Source: CAYRKQ01 sp964424985
Lineage (GTDB): Bacteria > Patescibacteriota > Saccharimonadia > Saccharimonadales > UBA7683
Assembly: GCA_964424985.1 (NCBI GenBank)
Contig: CAYRKQ010000030.1
Coordinates: 1-7,409, forward strand
DNA length: 7,409 bases
Reading direction: 5' to 3'
Below, piece after piece: positions 4,582 through 7,409 of this stretch (position 1 is its first letter; each line of letters begins with the position of its first letter). The notes below the pieces were generated by a model. That model saw nothing but the letters and a program-made list of their open reading frames with translations, had not been told where the DNA came from and did not search any database. The translations under genes and the position numbers were made by a program.

Positions 4582-6600
4582 ATGGTAAAACCAAGAATGC
4601 AACCGAAAGAACCCGAGCAGCGTCGGGAAAAGGTAAATAAATACAGTAATAAGAGCAAGCAAGGTGGGCAGGGCAACCCTTCGACTTCGCTCAGGGCAGG
4701 CCGAGTGCAGATTTCGCCGATGCAAACAAATCGTGGCGAAGCGATGCGAGCCGGACGGCGTAATTTTGAAACGGCTGATAAGGCAGTTGATAGATGGAAC
4801 GTCTTTGAAAAACACCACGAAAAAGCCGCTAACTTTATTCCACTGAGCGAACCTGATCGGCTACGCGTGACATTTCTGGGCGGCCTAGAGGGCATTGGTG
4901 AAAAAAATATGATGGTGCTGGAGTATGGCGAAGATGCCATTATTGTAGACTGCGGATTTGACCTTTCAGTTGATCTGCCAGGAGTAAACTATGCCATTCC
5001 CGCCACACACTACCTTGAAGGCATTAAGCATAAAATTCGTGCCTACGCCATTACGCATGGCCACATGGATCATATTGCCGCCCTGCCATACGTGTTTGAA
5101 AACTATCCGGCACCAATTTTTTGTGCCAGTCACTTCTGTAAAGAAATGATCACCAAGCAGTTCACAAACATTAATGAAGAGCGGGGGACTGATCTGGAGC
5201 CAGAGGTCATGGTGCTCAACATGGACGACCACGAACGGCACGTCATTACGCCAAACTTCACCATTGAGTTCTTGCGCATTACCCACTCCATTCCTGATTG
5301 TTCAACCCTGGTAATTGATACACCGGCTGGGCGAATCATTAACACCGGTGACTTCCGCCTTGACCCTGAACCGCTTGATCATCATCCATCAGATATAGCG
5401 CGGCTGAAAGAGCTTGGTGATGACGGTAAAACCCTGCTTTTAATGTCAGATAGCACCAACGCACGCTATGCGGGGCGAACGCCAACTGAGCACACGCTTC
5501 AAAAAAGTTTTGATGATATTTTTGCTCAGTCACGTGGCCGAATTTTCGTAGCGATCTTTTCAACCAATATGAACCGCGTACAGATGATTATCAATTCAGC
5601 GGCGGCAGCGGGAAGAAAAGTGGCTTTTGATGGCCGCGGGATGATGCAGGTCAGTGAAATTTCAGTACGTACCGGAAACCTTAAGGTGCCAAAAGGCTCG
5701 GTGGTGGCCATGCGCGAGGCGCCGAATGTCAAAGACGACCAACTTGTGGTGGTTTGTACTGGTGGGCAGGGTGAGCCAAATGCCGCCTTGCAGCGGATGA
5801 GCATTGGTGAGCACAAGCACATCAAGCTCAAGCCTGAAGATACCGTGATTGTCAGTTCTTCACCAATTCCGGGTAATGAGGTGCGCTACCAACAGATTGG
5901 TAACGACCTGGCTGAAATTGGCGTCACATTGTTCCGTCAGGTGACACACGATCTTGATGGTTGTGGGCCACTGCACGTTTCTGGGCATGCCAATCAAGAT
6001 GAACTACGAGAAATGGTTGAAATGACCAAGCCAAAGTATGTGCTGCCAATTCACGGTGGCATGCTGGATAGAAAATATAACGGTAAGTCAGCAATTGCTG
6101 CAGGTCTGCCGAAAGAAAACGTTATTTTAGCTAAGAATGGTTCAATGATTGAATTCGATCAAAGTGGCAATATGAAGGAAGTTGGTGAAGCACCTGCTGG
6201 AGCGATTTTGGTTGATCAAACCGGTGCAGTTGTCCCTGGCTTGGTAGCGAAAGACCGCTTGCTAATGTCTGAGGAAGGTATGGTGGTAGTCATTCTTACC
6301 ATTGATAAAAAATCGGGTCGTTTAGTGACGAGCCCGGATATTATCACCCGCGGTTTCATCTATATTCGTGATAACACCGAGCTGATGGATGGGCTGCGAG
6401 CCGAGTTGAAGCGTGCGGCTACGCAGCGTTTCGGCCGGGTAGAGCTTGATCGGTTCAAGATGGAGCTTAAAGACCACATTGGCCACTATCTCTATGAGCA
6501 TACGAAACGCTCACCGGTATTGATTCCGGTAGTGAACGTCATTGGTGCCAATGGTCAGAGTAACGTACGGCCAAAACCCCAACACGACAGCGCCCGCTAA
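4582..6600 (+). CDS. rnj: Ribonuclease J
   Basis: RNase J is a metallo-beta-lactamase/beta-CASP nuclease with 5'-3' exonuclease and endonuclease activity in mRNA decay and rRNA maturation. From ATG 4582 the protein has 672 residues. Residues 1-93 are a basic, low-complexity extension absent from typical RNase J. The catalytic core starts near residue 94 (LRVTFLGGLEGIGEKNM), with HGHMDH at 159-164, H235, and D257 in NTGDF. The beta-CASP part has SDSTN (289-293), FSTNMNRVQ and CTGGQGEPNA; HVSGHA (465-470) and PIHG with H491 complete the zinc site. The C-terminal domain (about 555-672) is present. It follows UDG by 43 bp and lies in the same gene run as pnp, forming an RNA decay group. An in-frame palindromic repeat encodes residues 33-38 or so of the extension. 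Identification is secure. Confidence 0.97.
   Translation: MVKPRMQPKEPEQRREKVNKYSNKSKQGGQGNPSTSLRAGRVQISPMQTNRGEAMRAGRRNFETADKAVDRWNVFEKHHEKAANFIPLSEPDRLRVTFLGGLEGIGEKNMMVLEYGEDAIIVDCGFDLSVDLPGVNYAIPATHYLEGIKHKIRAYAITHGHMDHIAALPYVFENYPAPIFCASHFCKEMITKQFTNINEERGTDLEPEVMVLNMDDHERHVITPNFTIEFLRITHSIPDCSTLVIDTPAGRIINTGDFRLDPEPLDHHPSDIARLKELGDDGKTLLLMSDSTNARYAGRTPTEHTLQKSFDDIFAQSRGRIFVAIFSTNMNRVQMIINSAAAAGRKVAFDGRGMMQVSEISVRTGNLKVPKGSVVAMREAPNVKDDQLVVVCTGGQGEPNAALQRMSIGEHKHIKLKPEDTVIVSSSPIPGNEVRYQQIGNDLAEIGVTLFRQVTHDLDGCGPLHVSGHANQDELREMVEMTKPKYVLPIHGGMLDRKYNGKSAIAAGLPKENVILAKNGSMIEFDQSGNMKEVGEAPAGAILVDQTGAVVPGLVAKDRLLMSEEGMVVVILTIDKKSGRLVTSPDIITRGFIYIRDNTELMDGLRAELKRAATQRFGRVELDRFKMELKDHIGHYLYEHTKRSPVLIPVVNVIGANGQSNVRPKPQHDSAR
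4677..4696. repeat. Palindromic repeat carried in frame within rnj
   Basis: CCCT (4677-4680) and AGGG (4693-4696) bound a 20-bp imperfect palindrome with inner GA/TC pairing around CTTCGC. It belongs to a type of small repeat (core TTCGACTTCGCTCAGG) that I recognise from many bacterial and metagenomic sequences. Read in this frame it yields PSTSLRAGR (residues 33-41 of RNase J). A 7-bp direct repeat GGGCAGG lies on each side (4666-4672 and 4694-4700), which may be a trace of insertion or chance. Confidence 0.65.
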
Positions 6601-6614
6601 CATACCTTTGTATT

Positions 6615-6644
6615 TGTCATTCTCAGCTTGACTGAGAATCCAGT
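6615..6644 (+). repeat. Left 30-bp terminal palindrome of the GIY-YIG element
   Basis: Begins TGTCATTC and ends ATCCAGT, with an internal 8-bp stem and CTTGA loop. It is identical to the reverse complement of 6944-6973. It also continues with AGAA, as does the left arm at 1217, so left-arm similarity extends to 34 bp. Confidence 0.95.
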
Positions 6645-6656
6645 AGAATATTAAGA

Positions 6657-6941
6657 ATGAAAACATATTATGTTTATATTCTTGCAAGCCAAAAAAATGG
6701 AACTTTATATATAGGTGTAACCTCAGATCTTGTTAAAAGAACAGATCAACACAAAATACATGAAGTAAAGAGCTTCACTCAAAAATATAGAGTGAGCAGG
6801 CTTGTTTACTTTGAAGAAACAACCTCGATAGAAGAGGCAATTTATAGAGAAAAACAACTCAAACACTGGAACCGCGCTTGGAAGATAGAGCTAATTGAAA
6901 ACAATAACCCAGAATGGAAAGACCTAACAGATGATTTATGA
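6657..6941 (+). CDS. Small single-domain GIY-YIG nuclease
   Basis: The 94-residue protein is a stand-alone GIY-YIG domain of the short, widely scattered type. The usual GIY is replaced by VYI in YYVYIL (4-9), which is common in this subgroup; LYIGVT (17-22) holds the YIG. R28 is the expected catalytic arginine and E65 in REKQLKHW the metal-binding glutamate. The tail WKIELIENNNPEWKDL is the conserved C-terminal signature of the group. These residues suggest a metal-dependent DNA endonuclease that is catalytically intact. There is no separate DNA-binding domain, so specificity may come from structured DNA. No clear Shine-Dalgarno precedes ATG 6657. By hand count GC is about 33%, against roughly 50% in sampled parts of rnj, suggesting foreign origin. 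It lies between perfect inverted repeats with almost no spare sequence, so the gene and repeats appear to be one unit. Biological role of this subgroup is not established. Confidence 0.9.
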   Translation: MKTYYVYILASQKNGTLYIGVTSDLVKRTDQHKIHEVKSFTQKYRVSRLVYFEETTSIEEAIYREKQLKHWNRAWKIELIENNNPEWKDLTDDL

Positions 6942-6943
6942 TA

Positions 6944-6973
6944 ACTGGATTCTCAGTCAAGCTGAGAATGACA
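6944..6973 (-). repeat. Right 30-bp terminal palindrome of the GIY-YIG element
   Basis: Begins ACTGGATT, ends AATGACA, and is the exact inverted copy of 6615-6644. It starts 2 bp after the TGA of the nuclease gene. It is followed directly by an 11-bp sequence (6975-6985) matching half of another repeat arm. Confidence 0.95.
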
Positions 6974-6974
6974 G

Positions 6975-6985
6975 AAGTTCAGGAT
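6975..6985. repeat. Possible remnant of another repeat arm
   Basis: AAGTTCAGGAT is the exact reverse complement of 1221-1231, half of the left arm of the REPIN near pnp. It abuts the right end of the GIY-YIG element with one base between. It could be a scar of an older copy, or chance. Confidence 0.35.
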
Positions 6986-7409
6986 TATTTATTTGGGAAG
7001 AATTCTAGGTATTGTTCATTTCCTAGGTAGGCTTTTTTGATAATTTGTTTGAAGTTTTCGGTGACGTTTTCGGGGAGGTTTCGAGGGTCTACCCAGACGA
7101 GTTCTTTACATTTTTCTGGTTCGGTATTGGTGGGGGTTTGATCTGTTTTGGCAATGAATATGACTGAAACGTATGGACGCTGAGTTAGTTTGTTTTCCGT
7201 GCAAAGATAGGTGAGATCAGCTGGTGTTAATTCAAGGCCAAGCTCTTCTTTGGCTTCGCGAATTGCGGCTTCTATCACCGTTTCACCAGGCTCGGTGTGA
7301 CCACCAGGAATCGTCATCTGTCCATCAGCCCAGCCGGTATTTTGGCGAAGGCTGAGCAGAATTTTGCCCTCTTTTTCAATCAAAACGTTAGTGGCGACAA
7401 AGTAATGTG
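6985..7409 (-). CDS. Nudix hydrolase, 5' end beyond the window
   Basis: Nudix enzymes hydrolyse nucleoside diphosphates linked to another moiety, such as oxidised nucleotides or nucleotide sugars. The visible protein has a complete Nudix box, GX5EX7REUXEEXGU: GGHTEPGE, then REAKEELGLEL. The fold start LSLRQNTGWADGQMTIPGGH also fits. A TTG at 7381-7383 could be read as a start, but the frame stays open to the window edge (residues HYFVATNV precede it) and these form the expected first beta strand, so the true start lies beyond 7409. The stop is TAA at 6985-6987. It converges on the GIY-YIG element, with only about 11 bp between. Substrate cannot be told from sequence; the family is secure. Confidence 0.92.
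   Translation of the reverse strand, partial: HYFVATNVLIEKEGKILLSLRQNTGWADGQMTIPGGHTEPGETVIEAAIREAKEELGLELTPADLTYLCTENKLTQRPYVSVIFIAKTDQTPTNTEPEKCKELVWVDPRNLPENVTENFKQIIKKAYLGNEQYLEFFPNK

Larger units (their letters stand above)
6615..6973. mobile_element. GIY-YIG palindromic-repeat element with perfect 30-bp inverted ends
   Basis: The left arm 6615-6644 and right arm 6944-6973 are exact reverse complements over 30 bp. Each arm is also a hairpin: ATTCTCAG (6619-6626), loop CTTGA, CTGAGAAT (6632-6639) on the left, and its mirror with loop TCAAG (6957-6961) on the right. The GIY-YIG gene fills the inside almost completely: 12 bp separate the left arm from its ATG and 2 bp separate its stop from the right arm. 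The arms share end sequence, stem length and loop with the REPIN at 1217-1310. No target-site duplication is visible in the immediate flanks. The structure is directly seen; mobility is inferred. Confidence 0.8.

Noticed and set aside
4533..4940. Minus-strand open frame containing PALSEVEG-type residues
   Set aside because: This is the palindromic repeat read on the other strand inside rnj; no independent gene evidence.
6615..6973. Classical insertion sequence with target-site duplication
   Set aside because: No transposase, and the 10-bp flanks (CCTTTGTATT and GAAGTTCAGG) share no duplication.
7381..7383. TTG as the Nudix gene start
   Set aside because: The frame is open to the window edge, and the preceding residues complete the first strand of the Nudix fold.

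Overview
The window looks like chromosomal DNA from a Candidate Phyla Radiation (Patescibacteria) bacterium, possibly Saccharibacteria-like. The basis is protein character and gene company, not a phylogenetic marker. Supporting signs are a family-4 uracil-DNA glycosylase that has lost most of its Fe-S cysteines, a 23S rRNA-intervening-sequence-type four-helix-bundle protein, an RNase J with a long basic N-terminal extension, and palindromic repeats between genes. UGA acts as a stop (four-helix and GIY-YIG genes), which argues against the recoded Gracilibacteria/SR1 lineages. Lineage confidence is moderate.

Layout, left to right. (1) 31-695: a near-perfect sigma70-type promoter that would start transcription at the AUG of a secreted or lipid-independent exported protein with a bacterial SH3-like domain. 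(2) 700-1066: promoter, structured leader and rpsO (ribosomal protein S15). (3) 1067-1382: a 316-bp gap with a hairpin and a 94-bp REPIN-like double palindrome. (4) 1383-3509: pnp (PNPase), then 3525-3911 a four-helix-bundle protein. (5) 3963-4538: family-4-like UDG, then 4582-6600 rnj (RNase J). (6) 6615-6973: a 359-bp element made of a GIY-YIG nuclease gene between perfect 30-bp inverted repeats. (7) 6985-7409: a convergent Nudix hydrolase gene running off the right edge.

The core theme is RNA metabolism. S15 and PNPase are adjacent as in many bacteria, and RNase J follows on the same strand. UDG (uracil repair) and the four-helix protein sit between them, and all genes from 66 to 6600 are on the plus strand.

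The most notable signal is the repeat family. The element around the GIY-YIG gene and the gene-less REPIN at 1217-1310 share the same end design: outer TGTCAT / ATCCAGT, an 8-bp stem, and a fixed CTTGA (or TCAAG) loop. Stem sequences differ between the two elements but pairing is kept in all four arms. This suggests a mobile system in which a tiny single-domain GIY-YIG nuclease mobilises palindromic repeats, with one autonomous copy and one non-autonomous copy in the same 7.4 kb. A second palindrome of a different family is carried in frame inside the RNase J coding sequence.
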